From an uncultured Ectothiorhodospiraceae bacterium (lineage in GTDB: Bacteria; Pseudomonadota; Gammaproteobacteria; UBA9214): DNA of 34,364 bases. The translations under genes were made by a program, and so were the position numbers. Under the pieces are notes generated by a model. That model worked only from the letters and a program-made list of their open reading frames with translations, was not told the origin of the DNA and did no database searches. Location: positions 7,161 through 41,524 of the forward strand of contig CAMYIO010000014.1 in assembly GCA_947258515.1 (NCBI GenBank), written 5' to 3'. Below, piece after piece: positions 1 to 8,498 of this stretch (its first letter is position 1; every line of letters starts with the position of its first letter).

Positions 1-1049
1 TGGATCAGTTCGGCGTCCTGCTACAGCCGGTGAATAATGCCCGCACAGCAACCGAACGTGTTATTACCCAGATACTTGATTCATTTGATATCCCGTTTTC
101 AAACAAGGGCAAGCAGTTGTGTATCAGCCTGACCATGGGCATCTCCTTTTTCCCGGAAGATGGTACCAACGAGGAATCGCTGCTAATCAACGCGGAAAGC
201 GCTATGCAACGGGCCAAACGCAATGGTTTGCCCTACCAGTATTTTGACCCGCGTAACGATGTCAGCCCGCTGGAGCAGTTGCGCTACTCGGGCCAGATTC
301 GAACCGCACTCGACAACAACGAATTTCTGCTGCATTACCAGCCGCAAATAGATATCCGGACCTCGCGCATCATTGGCGCTGAGGCCCTGTTACGCTGGGA
401 GCATCCTGCAGAAGGCACGGTCATGCCGAATCGAATTATCCCGGTCGCGGAACAACTGGGTATGATCACGTCGATTACCAACTGGGTACTGGTGACTGCC
501 TTGCGGCAATGCAAGCAATGGTCGCATGACGGCCTTTCGATTCCTGTCTCGGTGAATGTGTCCGCACGCTCGTTTCAGAATCCGCGGTTACTGGAGAAGA
601 TTGAGTGGGCGTTGCAGGAAGCAGGCGTAAGCGGTGACTGCCTCGAAATAGAGATCACCGAGGCCACACTGATGCAGGACCTCGACCGTGCCGCCGATGT
701 ACTGAACCGCCTGAGTGAATCCGGTGTTACCATCGCGATCGATGATTTTGGTACCGGCTATTCCTCGCTGTCCTACCTGAAGCAACTGCCCATACACACG
801 CTCAAGATAGACCAGTCGTTTATTATAGACGTGGCATTTGACCAGCAGGATGTGGCCATTGTCCGCTCAATCATCGACCTGGGGCACAATCTGGGTTACA
901 AGGTTGTCGCCGAGGGCGTTGAGAACAGCATGGCCTGGGACGTGCTCAACAACCTCGGTTGTGACACCGCCCAGGGATTTCACATCAGTAAGCCTCTCCC
1001 CGAACATCGCTTCTCCAGCTGGCTCGCCGAAAGCGGCCACACCGTCTGA
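1..1049 (+). CDS. GGDEF/EAL-domain protein, 5' partial; probable c-di-GMP phosphodiesterase
   Basis: The reading frame is open from the left edge (first full codon at base 3), so the start lies outside the window. The first residues, DQFGVLL, sit where a GGDEF motif would be. The preceding codon ends in TG and cannot encode glycine, so the GGDEF site is degenerate and probably not a cyclase. A complete EAL domain follows from about base 290. It has EALLRWEHP, SVNVSARSF, EIEITEATLM, DDFGTGYSSL, KIDQSF, AEGVEN and QGFHISKPL, which carry the metal-binding and catalytic residues of active c-di-GMP phosphodiesterases. Cleavage of c-di-GMP to pGpG is therefore inferred. Any sensory region lies upstream and is unseen. 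The next genes are flagellar regulators, which fits a role in the motile-to-sessile switch, but there is no direct evidence of coupling. Confidence 0.93.
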   Translation, partial: DQFGVLLQPVNNARTATERVITQILDSFDIPFSNKGKQLCISLTMGISFFPEDGTNEESLLINAESAMQRAKRNGLPYQYFDPRNDVSPLEQLRYSGQIRTALDNNEFLLHYQPQIDIRTSRIIGAEALLRWEHPAEGTVMPNRIIPVAEQLGMITSITNWVLVTALRQCKQWSHDGLSIPVSVNVSARSFQNPRLLEKIEWALQEAGVSGDCLEIEITEATLMQDLDRAADVLNRLSESGVTIAIDDFGTGYSSLSYLKQLPIHTLKIDQSFIIDVAFDQQDVAIVRSIIDLGHNLGYKVVAEGVENSMAWDVLNNLGCDTAQGFHISKPLPEHRFSSWLAESGHTV

Positions 1050-1074
1050 TAGCGATCGACCGTCAGCGTACGCA

Positions 1075-1098
1075 CCCCGGGCCATAAAATGGCCGGGC
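1075..1098 (+). terminator. GC-rich hairpin after the EAL gene, possible terminator
   Basis: A strong near-perfect hairpin lies 25 bases after the EAL stop codon: GGCCAT and ATGGCC around a two-base AA centre, extended by CCGG pairs with one bulged G. No clear T-run follows, so intrinsic termination is uncertain. It could also stabilise the 3' end of the transcript. Confidence 0.3.
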
Positions 1099-1294
1099 GC
1101 CTTCACTCGCCTTTGATGCATATCTGCGTCCCGGATCGCGCCAATATATTGTCTTTTTCCCGCCCCCTTGCCCTCTAAGTCAGAAATGTGACGCTGATCG
1201 GCCTTTCGCTACAGGCAAACTGTTAAGCTTGTTTGTCTTTTCTTATCAATAAGATAGACATTATTAGACAGAATCATCCGGTGTATTTTTCATG

Positions 1295-1311
1295 TTGGTA
1301 TGCATGTTGCC
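1295..1311 (+). promoter_or_regulatory. Sigma54 (RpoN) type -24/-12 promoter for fleN-fliA
   Basis: The element TTGGTATGCATGTTGCC has the GG and GC dinucleotides at 1297-1298 and 1309-1310, with ten bases between them. This is the diagnostic -24/-12 spacing of sigma54 promoters. The start of transcription would fall near 1322, giving a leader of about 85 bases before the fleN start chosen here. RpoN with a FleQ-type activator drives flagellar operons in Pseudomonas and Vibrio, so the site is plausible in context. No activator site was identified. Confidence 0.55.
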
Positions 1312-1363
1312 TTAGCTAATGCAGGCAGCGTCATCACACATAGAGCAAACACAGGAAAACAGC

Positions 1364-1420
1364 ATGAGTGGAACGGACACACAGCACCACGCGGGTGAAA
1401 CGACACATGCAACTCTCTGA
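1364..1420 (+). other. Possible 18-codon leader ORF overlapping the fleN start
   Basis: The ATG at 1364 is preceded by AGGA at good spacing (about 8 bases), a ribosome-binding site at least as good as that of fleN. Its frame ends at TGA 1418-1420, after the fleN ATG at 1407, so the two overlap in different frames. It could couple translation into fleN, or mark a base error near the true start. There is no evidence for a functional peptide. Confidence 0.2.
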
Positions 1421-2294
1421 TATCAAGCTGGGCCAGCTGGCGGAGACCCTGCCACGCACCTCTCAGGGCCCGGTACAGGTCGTCGCTGTCACAGGTGGTA
1501 AAGGCGGAACCGGGAAAACCAATATAGCAGTCAATCTGGCACAGGCACTGGCCAACAACGGGCAACGAACCCTGCTACTGGATGCCGACCTCGGCATGGC
1601 AAATGTCGACGTCATGCTTGGACTGGTCGCGACACATACCCTCTCTGATGTACTCGGCGGCGTCTGCCGGCTTGAAGACATCATGATGACCGTGAGCGAT
1701 AAGCTGCAGGTGATACCGGCAGCATCGGGTATCAAGCACCTTGCAAACATGGGACAGCAGGAATGTGCCGGACTGGTGCGTGCATTCAGCGACCTGAAAC
1801 AGCCGATTGATTTCCTGCTCGTCGATACCGCCACCGGAATCTCTGAATGTGTTGCCAGCTTCTGCCGGGCCGCTACCGAGGTCATGGTTGTTGTCTGCAA
1901 CGAGCCGTCCTCGATCAGGGACAGCAGCGCACAAATCAGGCTGTTTTCGTCCGAGTACGGCGTGAACCGTTTCCGCCTCCTGGCAAACAGGGTGGAATCT
2001 GCATACGAAGCACAAGAACTCTTTCAGAGCGTCATTGCACAACTTACAGACAACCACAGCCCGCAGGTTTCGTATGCGGGTTACATCCCGAATGACGAAA
2101 CCCTGCGCAAGGCCGTCGCGCAGCACAAGATTGTATTGAATGCCTATCCACGCAGCCGTGCGGCGATGGCCTTTAAAAACCTCGCCAGGCGGGTTGCCGA
2201 ATGGCCCCAGCCGGATCGGGCGGGCGGGCATATTGAATTCTTCGTAGAACGATTGATAAGTCATGAAAACATGGAAATGGAGGTGGTGTCATGA
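1407..2294 (+). CDS. fleN: FleN/FlhG-type MinD-family ATPase, flagellar number regulator
   Basis: This is a MinD/ParA-like ATPase of 295 residues that matches FleN/FlhG along its length. The deviant Walker A motif GGKGGTGKT lies near residue 35, followed by LLLDADLGMANVDVMLGL and LLVDTATGIS (Walker B region). The tail has AFPRSRA-like and HIEFFVERL motifs typical of FleN. In Pseudomonas and Vibrio it limits flagellar number by restraining the master activator FleQ and opposing FlhF. The ATG at 1407 has GGGTGA 8 bases upstream. A GTG at 1368 would add 13 residues but is worse placed relative to AGGA. The stop overlaps the fliA start as ATGA, so the two genes are translationally coupled. The usual partner flhF is not next door. 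Confidence 0.9.
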   Translation: MQLSDIKLGQLAETLPRTSQGPVQVVAVTGGKGGTGKTNIAVNLAQALANNGQRTLLLDADLGMANVDVMLGLVATHTLSDVLGGVCRLEDIMMTVSDKLQVIPAASGIKHLANMGQQECAGLVRAFSDLKQPIDFLLVDTATGISECVASFCRAATEVMVVVCNEPSSIRDSSAQIRLFSSEYGVNRFRLLANRVESAYEAQELFQSVIAQLTDNHSPQVSYAGYIPNDETLRKAVAQHKIVLNAYPRSRAAMAFKNLARRVAEWPQPDRAGGHIEFFVERLISHENMEMEVVS

Positions 2295-2974
2295 AGAATA
2301 ACGCAGCCAAGGTGGCCGTTGATTACAAGACAAGTAATGAACGGGTCGTGGAACACGAACAGCTGGTGAAGCGGATTGCCTTTCACCTGATGAGTCGGCT
2401 GCCCGCCAGCGTACAGGCAGATGACCTGATCCAGGCCGGCATGATTGGTCTCATAGAGGCATCCAGGAAGTTCGATCCCGAACAGGGTGCCAGTTTTGAA
2501 ACCTATGCAGGCATCCGTATACGCGGCGCGATGCTGGATGAGATTCGTCGAACCGACTGGACACCCCGTTCAGTACACAGAAAGGCACGCGATGTAGCCG
2601 AGGCCGTACGCCGGATCGAGAACGAGAAGGGCCGTGATGCACGTGATGTCGAAGTGGCAGAGGCGATGGGTCTTGGACTGGAGGAATATCACAAGATTCT
2701 TCAGGACGCGACAGGTTGCCGGATTTTCAGCTTTGAAGACCCCGGTACCATTGGCGAAGATGGTTACTCGACATCGATGGAGCAACCAAACCAGCCACTT
2801 GAGAGTCTGCAACACAGCGATTTCAAGGAAGGACTGGCCACAGCGATCAAGGGCCTGCCCGAACGTGAACGGCTGGTGATGGCGCTCTACTATGACGAGG
2901 AACTGAACTTGCGCGAAATCGGGGATATCCTCGGTGTCAGTGAATCCAGGGTTTGCCAGATTCACGGCCCCTAA
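2291..2974 (+). CDS. fliA: Flagellar sigma factor FliA (sigma28), C-terminally shortened
   Basis: The product (227 residues) is sigma28, which directs RNA polymerase to late flagellar and chemotaxis promoters. Region 2 is clear (DDLIQAGMIGLIEASRKFD, then YAGIRIRGAMLDEIRRTDW). Region 3 follows, and region 4 has LPERERLVMALYYDEELNLREIGDILGVSESRVCQIH. The protein then stops after GP. In E. coli FliA about 14 more residues follow this histidine, rich in arginine and lysine, and they complete the -35 recognition helix and tail. No other frame downstream supplies that tail. The start overlaps fleN by four bases. No chemotaxis genes follow, unlike the usual fliA-cheY order. The family call is firm; full activity is uncertain. 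Confidence 0.92.
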   Translation: MKNNAAKVAVDYKTSNERVVEHEQLVKRIAFHLMSRLPASVQADDLIQAGMIGLIEASRKFDPEQGASFETYAGIRIRGAMLDEIRRTDWTPRSVHRKARDVAEAVRRIENEKGRDARDVEVAEAMGLGLEEYHKILQDATGCRIFSFEDPGTIGEDGYSTSMEQPNQPLESLQHSDFKEGLATAIKGLPERERLVMALYYDEELNLREIGDILGVSESRVCQIHGP

Positions 2975-2985
2975 ATCATCTTCAA

Positions 2986-3453
2986 ATGCAGTGGTACACC
3001 CGGCGTGGCGGGGTTATTCGAGGCCCTTTCAGCGTAACTGAACTAAGCCGCCATTTCATCCTTGGTCGAATCTGCATGGAGGATGAACTCAGCCAGGACT
3101 GTGTCCGCTGGATCGCTGCAAGCCAGTGCAGCGAACTGTTACCCGGCGAGCTGCAGAACCTGTCGAACTGGGATGATTACCAGCAACGGGTCATCACCCG
3201 CATGCAGGTGGACGAACGCGAAAGCGAACGGCGCTGTCAGCAATGCAACACCCATTCCGAATATCATCCCGAGCGTCGCACGCTTGCAGACCGGCGTGGA
3301 AAGGATAACGATCGCCTGCTCAGCCAATACCTGTTTGGTCACCCGGATTCTTCAAGGGTCAACGCTTCACCCGGAAAGATCCTGCGTCTACTGTTGCTGA
3401 CCATGCTGCTGGTCACGGTCGTATTTGCCTGGCTGGTGCCTAGCCAGCGCTAG
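2986..3453 (+). CDS. GYF_2-like domain protein with C-terminal membrane anchor
   Basis: The predicted protein has 155 residues from the ATG at 2986, eleven bases after the fliA stop. The N-terminal part (WYTRRGGVIRGPFSVTEL, then a tryptophan in CVRWIAA near residue 45) resembles GYF_2/DUF4339 domains, which often mediate protein contacts. A polar middle has one CxxC (CQQC) and RRTLADRRG. The end is a single hydrophobic helix (ILRLLLLTMLLVTVVFAWLV) with a short basic tail, suggesting a tail-anchored inner membrane protein. The frame also opens upstream at TTG 2953, inside fliA. No strong ribosome-binding site is visible, so translation may depend on fliA. Its 3' end overlaps the convergent amrA gene by 14 bases. 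Function is unknown. Confidence 0.72.
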   Translation: MQWYTRRGGVIRGPFSVTELSRHFILGRICMEDELSQDCVRWIAASQCSELLPGELQNLSNWDDYQQRVITRMQVDERESERRCQQCNTHSEYHPERRTLADRRGKDNDRLLSQYLFGHPDSSRVNASPGKILRLLLLTMLLVTVVFAWLVPSQR

Positions 3454-4048
3454 GCGCGCCGTGCCCGGAAACGGCGATCCCGGTTGTCGCTGCAGCAAAG
3501 GATTCGGTCGTGTACTTCCAGATTTGAAGTGTACTTGACCAGTAATCCGGCGCGAGTCCGGCCTTCATCTTGAGTTGCCGTAAAAAGTCAGCCGGTTCGC
3601 CCAGCGACGCCCATACCGATGGCAGGAAGGTCCCCCTGTTGCCATTGTCCTGCAGCATCCATCCCGCCTCACCCGGTACCAGTTTATCCAGTAATTCCTG
3701 CTCGCTTGTGACGGCGACCGGCACTAACGGGCTTAATACCGACACCTCGATAGTCAGGTCTTCGACTTCTGACGTGTCAAGGGCAGGAAATCGCGGATCA
3801 CTGAAAGCCGCTGCATAGGCGTTGTCTGCAATACTCTCGACCAGGCTGGCGTGCGCTTCCAGCGTACCGATACAGCCCCGCAAGGCGCCCCCCTGCTTTA
3901 ATGTGACAAAGCTTGCACGCTGCGCTGCCAGAGGGGGCGGGTAATCCGCGGCATTCACGCGTGCGGGCTTGCCGTGCTGCAGCCCGCTGTTGATTGAATC
4001 CAGTGCGATAGACAGCAGCGTCGATTTTTCATCCGCGGAGTAGGACAT
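3440..4048 (-). CDS. amrA: AMMECR1-domain protein (AmrA)
   Basis: The 202-residue protein carries the AMMECR1 signature LRGCIGTLEA near residue 55, followed by ADNAYAAAFSDPRFP and the tail FLRQLKMKAGLAPDYW that is typical of the family. The ATG at 4048 is one base after the amrB stop (TAG-C-ATG), so the pair is coupled. Upstream in-frame codons reach 4129 but would overlap amrB heavily, so the shorter start is preferred. AMMECR1, MEMO and a radical SAM enzyme often occur together (the AmmeMemoRadiSam set); their bacterial function is poorly defined. The radical SAM partner is absent here. Confidence 0.88.
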   Translation of the reverse strand: MSYSADEKSTLLSIALDSINSGLQHGKPARVNAADYPPPLAAQRASFVTLKQGGALRGCIGTLEAHASLVESIADNAYAAAFSDPRFPALDTSEVEDLTIEVSVLSPLVPVAVTSEQELLDKLVPGEAGWMLQDNGNRGTFLPSVWASLGEPADFLRQLKMKAGLAPDYWSSTLQIWKYTTESFAAATTGIAVSGHGAPSAG

Positions 4049-4049
4049 G

Positions 4050-4838
4050 CTATTCCGACAGCAGGTAGGTCCCGTAGCCGACGACCTGGTCACGCGGCCC
4101 GGCGGTATCACCCGAGTTACGCAGGTCAATGGCCCTGATTTTCAGGTCATGATTCCTGGCATAGTGCAGCAGGCCCTTGACCCGGTTGCGTCCACAGGCA
4201 TCGTGATAATCGATTTGCTCGTAAGCCAGCGACTCGATTGCACGCGAGGTTGCCGCGTCACGCGCCCTGGCGCTTTCATAGTCGAGATAATGGCTGAGGT
4301 CCGAACTGATCACCAGCAAGGTTTCGCGGCCACCCCAGAGCATCTGGATGACTTCCGAAACATCTTCCGCCGATGCATCACCGACCAGCAGCGGTACCAG
4401 GGTAAAAGTGCCCAATACCCGCTGCAGGAATGGCAGGTGTACCTCGAGGCTGTGTTCCAGCAGATGCGCACCGTCATCAGTATGCACCTGTGGCAACAAC
4501 AGCACTTCATCGATGGACTCCCGGTCCAGTGCGATCTTGCCCAGTGGTGTTCTGAACGCACTGGCGGTGGGTGCCGCCAGGCCGGAGAAGGCCTCGCGAT
4601 GCGAGGGGCCGAGTAGTATCACCCGCTTTATCTGCCCGGCAACCGGTGCCAGGCTGGCGTAGCCACTGGCGGCAACCGGCCCGGAGTAGATGTAGCCCGC
4701 ATGGGGCACGATCATTGCCTTGGGTGGAGGGTATTCACTGCTGACATCGGCGAACAGTTCATCCAGCCGGGTTTGCAGCACCAGCGGATCAGCAGGATAG
4801 AAACTGCCTGCAACTGCCGGTTCCCTGGTCGTCATCAT
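4050..4838 (-). CDS. amrB: MEMO1-family protein (AmrB)
   Basis: This protein (262 residues) belongs to the MEMO family, related to class III non-haem iron dioxygenases. Conserved motifs are REPAVAGSFYPAD at the N-terminus, VPHAGYIYSGPVAASGY, LLGPSHREAF, LEHSLEVHLPFLQ, ISSDLSHY and DACGR. The histidines of PHAGY and GPSH and the cysteine of DACGR match the conserved pocket residues of the family. GGAG lies 8 bases before the ATG at 4838; a GTG at 4841 and another ATG at 4835 are alternatives. The gene follows glgB by about 32 bases on the same strand and may share its transcript. It precedes amrA with a one-base gap. The substrate is unknown. Confidence 0.9.
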   Translation of the reverse strand: MMTTREPAVAGSFYPADPLVLQTRLDELFADVSSEYPPPKAMIVPHAGYIYSGPVAASGYASLAPVAGQIKRVILLGPSHREAFSGLAAPTASAFRTPLGKIALDRESIDEVLLLPQVHTDDGAHLLEHSLEVHLPFLQRVLGTFTLVPLLVGDASAEDVSEVIQMLWGGRETLLVISSDLSHYLDYESARARDAATSRAIESLAYEQIDYHDACGRNRVKGLLHYARNHDLKIRAIDLRNSGDTAGPRDQVVGYGTYLLSE

Positions 4839-4870
4839 CACAGCTTCTCCAGGGACTCTTTAATGGCCGC

Positions 4871-7069
4871 TCATTCAGGCTGAATTTTCAGCACGACGCC
4901 GGCAAGCGGCGGCAGCGTCAAGGAGAAGGAGTGGGGACGCCCGTTGAAGGAGACAGGTTCAGTGGCTATCTGTCCGCTGTTGCCGACATCAGTGCCGTCA
5001 TAATAGCTGGAATCGGAATTCAGTAACTCCCGGTAGTTACCCTCAACGGGGACTCCGACACGGTAGTCGTGACGCGGCACGGGCGTGAAATTCATGACGA
5101 CGACGACAAAACTGTCACCATCGCATCGCAAGTAACTCAATACCGATGGCTGCGAGGCATTGCTGTCGATCCACTCAAAGCCGTCGGACGTGAAATCAGC
5201 ACGGTGCAATTCTGGATTATTGCGATACAGCTTGTTCAGATCGCCGACGAGCGTCAGTATGCCACGGTGGTTCGCGTATTCAAGCAGGTTCCACTCGATG
5301 CTGGCGTCGAAATTCCACTCTCGTCCCTGGGCGATTTCATTGCCCATGAACAGCAGTTTTTTACCGGGAAAGGTAAACATGTAGGTGTATAACAGGCGCA
5401 GGTTGGCAAAACGTTGCCAGTCATCCCCGGGCTGTTTGTAGAGCATGGATTGCTTGCCGTGCACCACCTCGTCGTGTGAAAACGGCAGCACAAAGTTTTC
5501 TGTGAAGGCATAGAGCAGGCCAAAAGTCAGATCATTGTGGTGGTACTGCCGGTGTATCGCGTCATGTGACATGTAACGCAGGGTGTCATGCATCCAGCCC
5601 ATGTTCCATTTCATGCTGAAACCAAGACCGCCGGTATCGACCGGACGACTGACGCCCGGCCAGGCCGTGGATTCCTCGGCCATGATCATGGTGCCAGGAT
5701 ACTCGGCATGGGTAATGGTATTCAGTTCGCGCAGGAACGCCACCGCTTCCAGGTTTTCTCGGCCACCGTAGATATTGGGCAACCATTCGCCGGCCTCGCG
5801 TGAATAGTCATGATATAGCATGGAAGCGACAGCATCGACGCGCAGGCCATCGAGATGAAACTCTTCCAGCCAGTAAATCGCACTGGAGATGAGGAAGTTT
5901 TTTACTTCATTGCGGCCGAAATTGTAGATCAGCGTACCCCAGTCACTGTGTTCGCCGCGACGCGGGTCATCGTGCTCGTAGAGGGCGCTGCCGTCAAAAC
6001 TTGCCAGCCCGTGAGCATCACGCGGAAAATGTGCAGGTACCCAGTCCAGCAACACGCCGATATTGTGCTGATGGCAATGATCCACAAAGAAACGAAAATC
6101 ATCCGGTTCACCGAAACGGCTGGTCGGTGCGAAATAGCCGGTGGTTTGATAACCCCATGAGGCATCCAGCGGGTGTTCGGTAATGGGTAACAGTTCGATG
6201 TGCGTGAAACCGGCCTGACTGACGTGTTCAACCAGTTCGGTGGCAAGCTGGCGATAGTTAAGGAAGTGCCCGTATTCATCGCGTTTCCAGGAGCCGAGAT
6301 GGACTTCGTAGACGGAGATTGGGTCTTTTTGCCAGTCTGAATCGAGTCGCTGTTGTATCCAGGCCGTATCCTGCCATGTGTAGGACTGCTGTGCCGGCAC
6401 GCGCGAGGCCGTGGCCGGACGGCGCTCAAAATGTTGCCCGTAAGGGTCTGTTTTCAGGAAGATATTACCTTGATCGCGGGTGCGTATCTCGTACTTGTAG
6501 GGCTGGCCGACACTCAGTCCCGGCAAAAATAACTCCCAGACACCACTGTTGCCGTGTACCTGCATGGCATGGCAACGGCCATCCCAGTTATTAAAATCGC
6601 CAACCACGCTAACGCGCTCTGCTGAAGGTGCCCAGACCGCAAACCGTACACCCTGTACATTGTCTATGCGCGCCCTGTGCGCACCGAGAATCCGGTAGAT
6701 GTGCCAGTGTTTGCCCTCACCGAAAAGGTGCAGGTCGAAGTCCGTGATTTGCGGTGGAAAACAATAGGGATCGTAAGCGACATGCTCCGCACCATGGCTG
6801 TCTCGCCATATCAGGCGGTAGCGATCGGGTACCTGATTCGCAGGCCCGTGCCAGGCAAACAGATCGGTGTTGCCCATACGGAGCATCGCGGCACCGTTTT
6901 CTGCAATACGGACCCATTCAGCACCGGGTATATGGGCGCGAATCAGGTCCGAGTCAGTGAAGTTATGTTTACCCAGCAGGCTGAACGGGTCATGGTGGCG
7001 CGCATCTATCAGACGCTGGATATCAGCGGAGATTGCTGCCGAAGAATTGTCGGGGTGGTCTTGCAACAT
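4871..7069 (-). CDS. glgB: 1,4-alpha-glucan branching enzyme
   Basis: GlgB makes alpha-1,6 branches in glycogen by cutting and transferring 1,4-linked chains. The 732-residue length is close to E. coli GlgB (728). An N-terminal domain and CBM48 ([24 protein letters not shown]) lead into the GH13 barrel. The catalytic residues are visible and offset by seven from E. coli numbering: Asp412 in [10 protein letters not shown], Glu465 in MAEEST and Asp533 in FSHDEVVHG. The ATG at 7069 is chosen because a TTG at 7120 would lie almost at the predicted transcription start. The gene is divergent from glgC, with about 145 bases between them. Confidence 0.97.
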   Translation of the reverse strand: MLQDHPDNSSAAISADIQRLIDARHHDPFSLLGKHNFTDSDLIRAHIPGAEWVRIAENGAAMLRMGNTDLFAWHGPANQVPDRYRLIWRDSHGAEHVAYDPYCFPPQITDFDLHLFGEGKHWHIYRILGAHRARIDNVQGVRFAVWAPSAERVSVVGDFNNWDGRCHAMQVHGNSGVWELFLPGLSVGQPYKYEIRTRDQGNIFLKTDPYGQHFERRPATASRVPAQQSYTWQDTAWIQQRLDSDWQKDPISVYEVHLGSWKRDEYGHFLNYRQLATELVEHVSQAGFTHIELLPITEHPLDASWGYQTTGYFAPTSRFGEPDDFRFFVDHCHQHNIGVLLDWVPAHFPRDAHGLASFDGSALYEHDDPRRGEHSDWGTLIYNFGRNEVKNFLISSAIYWLEEFHLDGLRVDAVASMLYHDYSREAGEWLPNIYGGRENLEAVAFLRELNTITHAEYPGTMIMAEESTAWPGVSRPVDTGGLGFSMKWNMGWMHDTLRYMSHDAIHRQYHHNDLTFGLLYAFTENFVLPFSHDEVVHGKQSMLYKQPGDDWQRFANLRLLYTYMFTFPGKKLLFMGNEIAQGREWNFDASIEWNLLEYANHRGILTLVGDLNKLYRNNPELHRADFTSDGFEWIDSNASQPSVLSYLRCDGDSFVVVVMNFTPVPRHDYRVGVPVEGNYRELLNSDSSYYDGTDVGNSGQIATEPVSFNGRPHSFSLTLPPLAGVVLKIQPE

Positions 7070-7136
7070 TTGGAATGATGATCTGCTTGCGGGTTTCGGG
7101 ACGCCGGTAATTGATCCCAATTTTCAGCGCTGTGTA

Positions 7137-7166
7137 ACTATACAGTCAAACCTCTTGGCCATACAA
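7137..7166 (-). promoter_or_regulatory. Sigma70-like promoter for glgB
   Basis: On the minus strand, TTGTAT (-35) and TATAGT (-10, bases 7142-7137) are separated by 18 bases. This places the start of transcription near 7130 and gives a leader of about 60 bases to the ATG at 7069. It overlaps the predicted glgC promoter face to face. Confidence 0.4.
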
Positions 7167-7167
7167 T
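7139..7167 (+). promoter_or_regulatory. Sigma70-like promoter for glgC
   Basis: TATACA (7139-7144, four of six matches to the -35 consensus) and TACAAT (7162-7167, -10) are separated by exactly 17 bases. Transcription would begin near 7174, about 40 bases before the glgC ATG. Confidence 0.5.
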
Positions 7168-7214
7168 AACGGCTCACCAGATTTAACCCACACTGACAGC
7201 TGATTACTGAATCC

Positions 7215-8498
7215 ATGCCTGCTACCAACACACCCAGTTCTGAAAACCTGCGTTTCGTCAGCCGCCTGACCCAAAATACCCTGGCACTCATTCTGGCAGG
7301 CGGGCGCGGCTCGCGATTACGTCAGTTAACACTGTGGCGCGCCAAACCGGCGGTCCCCTTTGGCGGAAAGTTCCGCATTATCGATTTCCCGCTGTCGAAT
7401 TGCGTGAACTCGGGTATCCGCATGATCGGTGTTCTGACCCAGTACAAGGCCCATTCGCTGATTCAGCATATACAGCATGGCTGGAGCTTCCTGCGCGGTG
7501 AATTCAAGGAATTTATCGAGCTGCTACCGGCACAGCAGAGGATTCAGGACTCCTGGTATTCAGGTACCGCGGATGCGGTATACCAGAATCTCGATATTAT
7601 CCGCACGCACAAGCCGGATTATGTACTCATACTGGCCGGTGACCATGTCTACAAAATGGATTACGGCCCCATGATTGCTCACCACGTCGACACCGGGGCG
7701 GACATGACGGTGGGCTGTATCGAGGTGCCAATAGAGACAGCCAAGGCATTTGGTGTCATTTCTGTAGATGCTGACGGCCGTGTTATCGAGTTCAAGGAAA
7801 AACCGGCCGAACCGGAGCCCATTCCCGGCAGCACCGATACTGCGCTGGCCTCCATGGGTATCTATGTATTCAATACCTCGTTTCTGTATGAACAGTTGAT
7901 CAAGGATGCGGATTTGAGCACTTCAACCCATGATTTCGGTCACGATATCATCCCGGCCCTTATCGGCAAGTACCGTGTTTACAGCTACCCGTTCAGATCC
8001 TCCGAAAAGGGTCAAAATGCCTATTGGCGGGATGTGGGCACCCTCGATTCCTTCTGGGAAGCCAATCTGGAATTGATCGGGGTGCTGCCGGAACTGAACC
8101 TCTATGATGACCTCTGGCCTATCTGGACCTACCAGGAGCAGCTGCCTCCTGCCAAGTTCATATTCGATGACGATGACCGCCGCGGCATGGCGACGGATTC
8201 AATGGTGTCCGGTGGCTGCCTGATATCAGGGGCAACGGTACGGCATTCCTTGCTGTTCTCGAATGTCCGCGTCAAATCCTATTCCGTGCTGCAGGATGTC
8301 GTGGTGTTGCCCAATGCCCGCATCGGCCGTAAATGCCGCGTCACCCGGGCCGTCATTGATAAAAACTGCGATCTGCCCGACGGTACCGTGATCGGCGAAG
8401 ACCCCGAGGCGGATGCCGAGCGCTTCTATGTCAGCCCCAACGGGGTCGTGCTGGTTACACCGGAGATGCTTGGCCAAGAAATTCACCATGTCCGCTGA
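7215..8498 (+). CDS. glgC: Glucose-1-phosphate adenylyltransferase (ADP-glucose pyrophosphorylase)
   Basis: GlgC makes ADP-glucose from ATP and glucose-1-phosphate, the committed step of bacterial glycogen synthesis. The 427-residue protein has the nucleotide-binding motif [15 protein letters not shown] near residue 27, [43 protein letters not shown] and EFKEKP. A C-terminal left-handed beta-helix hexapeptide region follows ([23 protein letters not shown]). The family is usually an allosteric homotetramer. The stop overlaps the next gene by 11 bases, so this is an operon with the GH57 gene and malQ. No glgA is present in the window. Confidence 0.97.
   Translation: MPATNTPSSENLRFVSRLTQNTLALILAGGRGSRLRQLTLWRAKPAVPFGGKFRIIDFPLSNCVNSGIRMIGVLTQYKAHSLIQHIQHGWSFLRGEFKEFIELLPAQQRIQDSWYSGTADAVYQNLDIIRTHKPDYVLILAGDHVYKMDYGPMIAHHVDTGADMTVGCIEVPIETAKAFGVISVDADGRVIEFKEKPAEPEPIPGSTDTALASMGIYVFNTSFLYEQLIKDADLSTSTHDFGHDIIPALIGKYRVYSYPFRSSEKGQNAYWRDVGTLDSFWEANLELIGVLPELNLYDDLWPIWTYQEQLPPAKFIFDDDDRRGMATDSMVSGGCLISGATVRHSLLFSNVRVKSYSVLQDVVVLPNARIGRKCRVTRAVIDKNCDLPDGTVIGEDPEADAERFYVSPNGVVLVTPEMLGQEIHHVR

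Larger units (their letters stand above)
1050..1363. other. 314-base intergenic region upstream of fleN
   Basis: No credible gene is seen here. It holds the hairpin after the EAL gene, an AT-rich stretch (about 1210-1290) and a sigma54-like promoter element at 1295-1311. In many gammaproteobacteria flhF sits directly upstream of fleN; I see no flhF or remnant of it. Confidence 0.6.

Noticed and set aside
1575-2264. 229-codon open frame opposite fleN
   Set aside because: It is antisense to a clear FleN gene, lacks recognisable motifs and has no supporting start signal.
4047-4616. 189-codon open frame opposite amrB
   Set aside because: It is antisense to a conserved MEMO-family gene and has no motifs.
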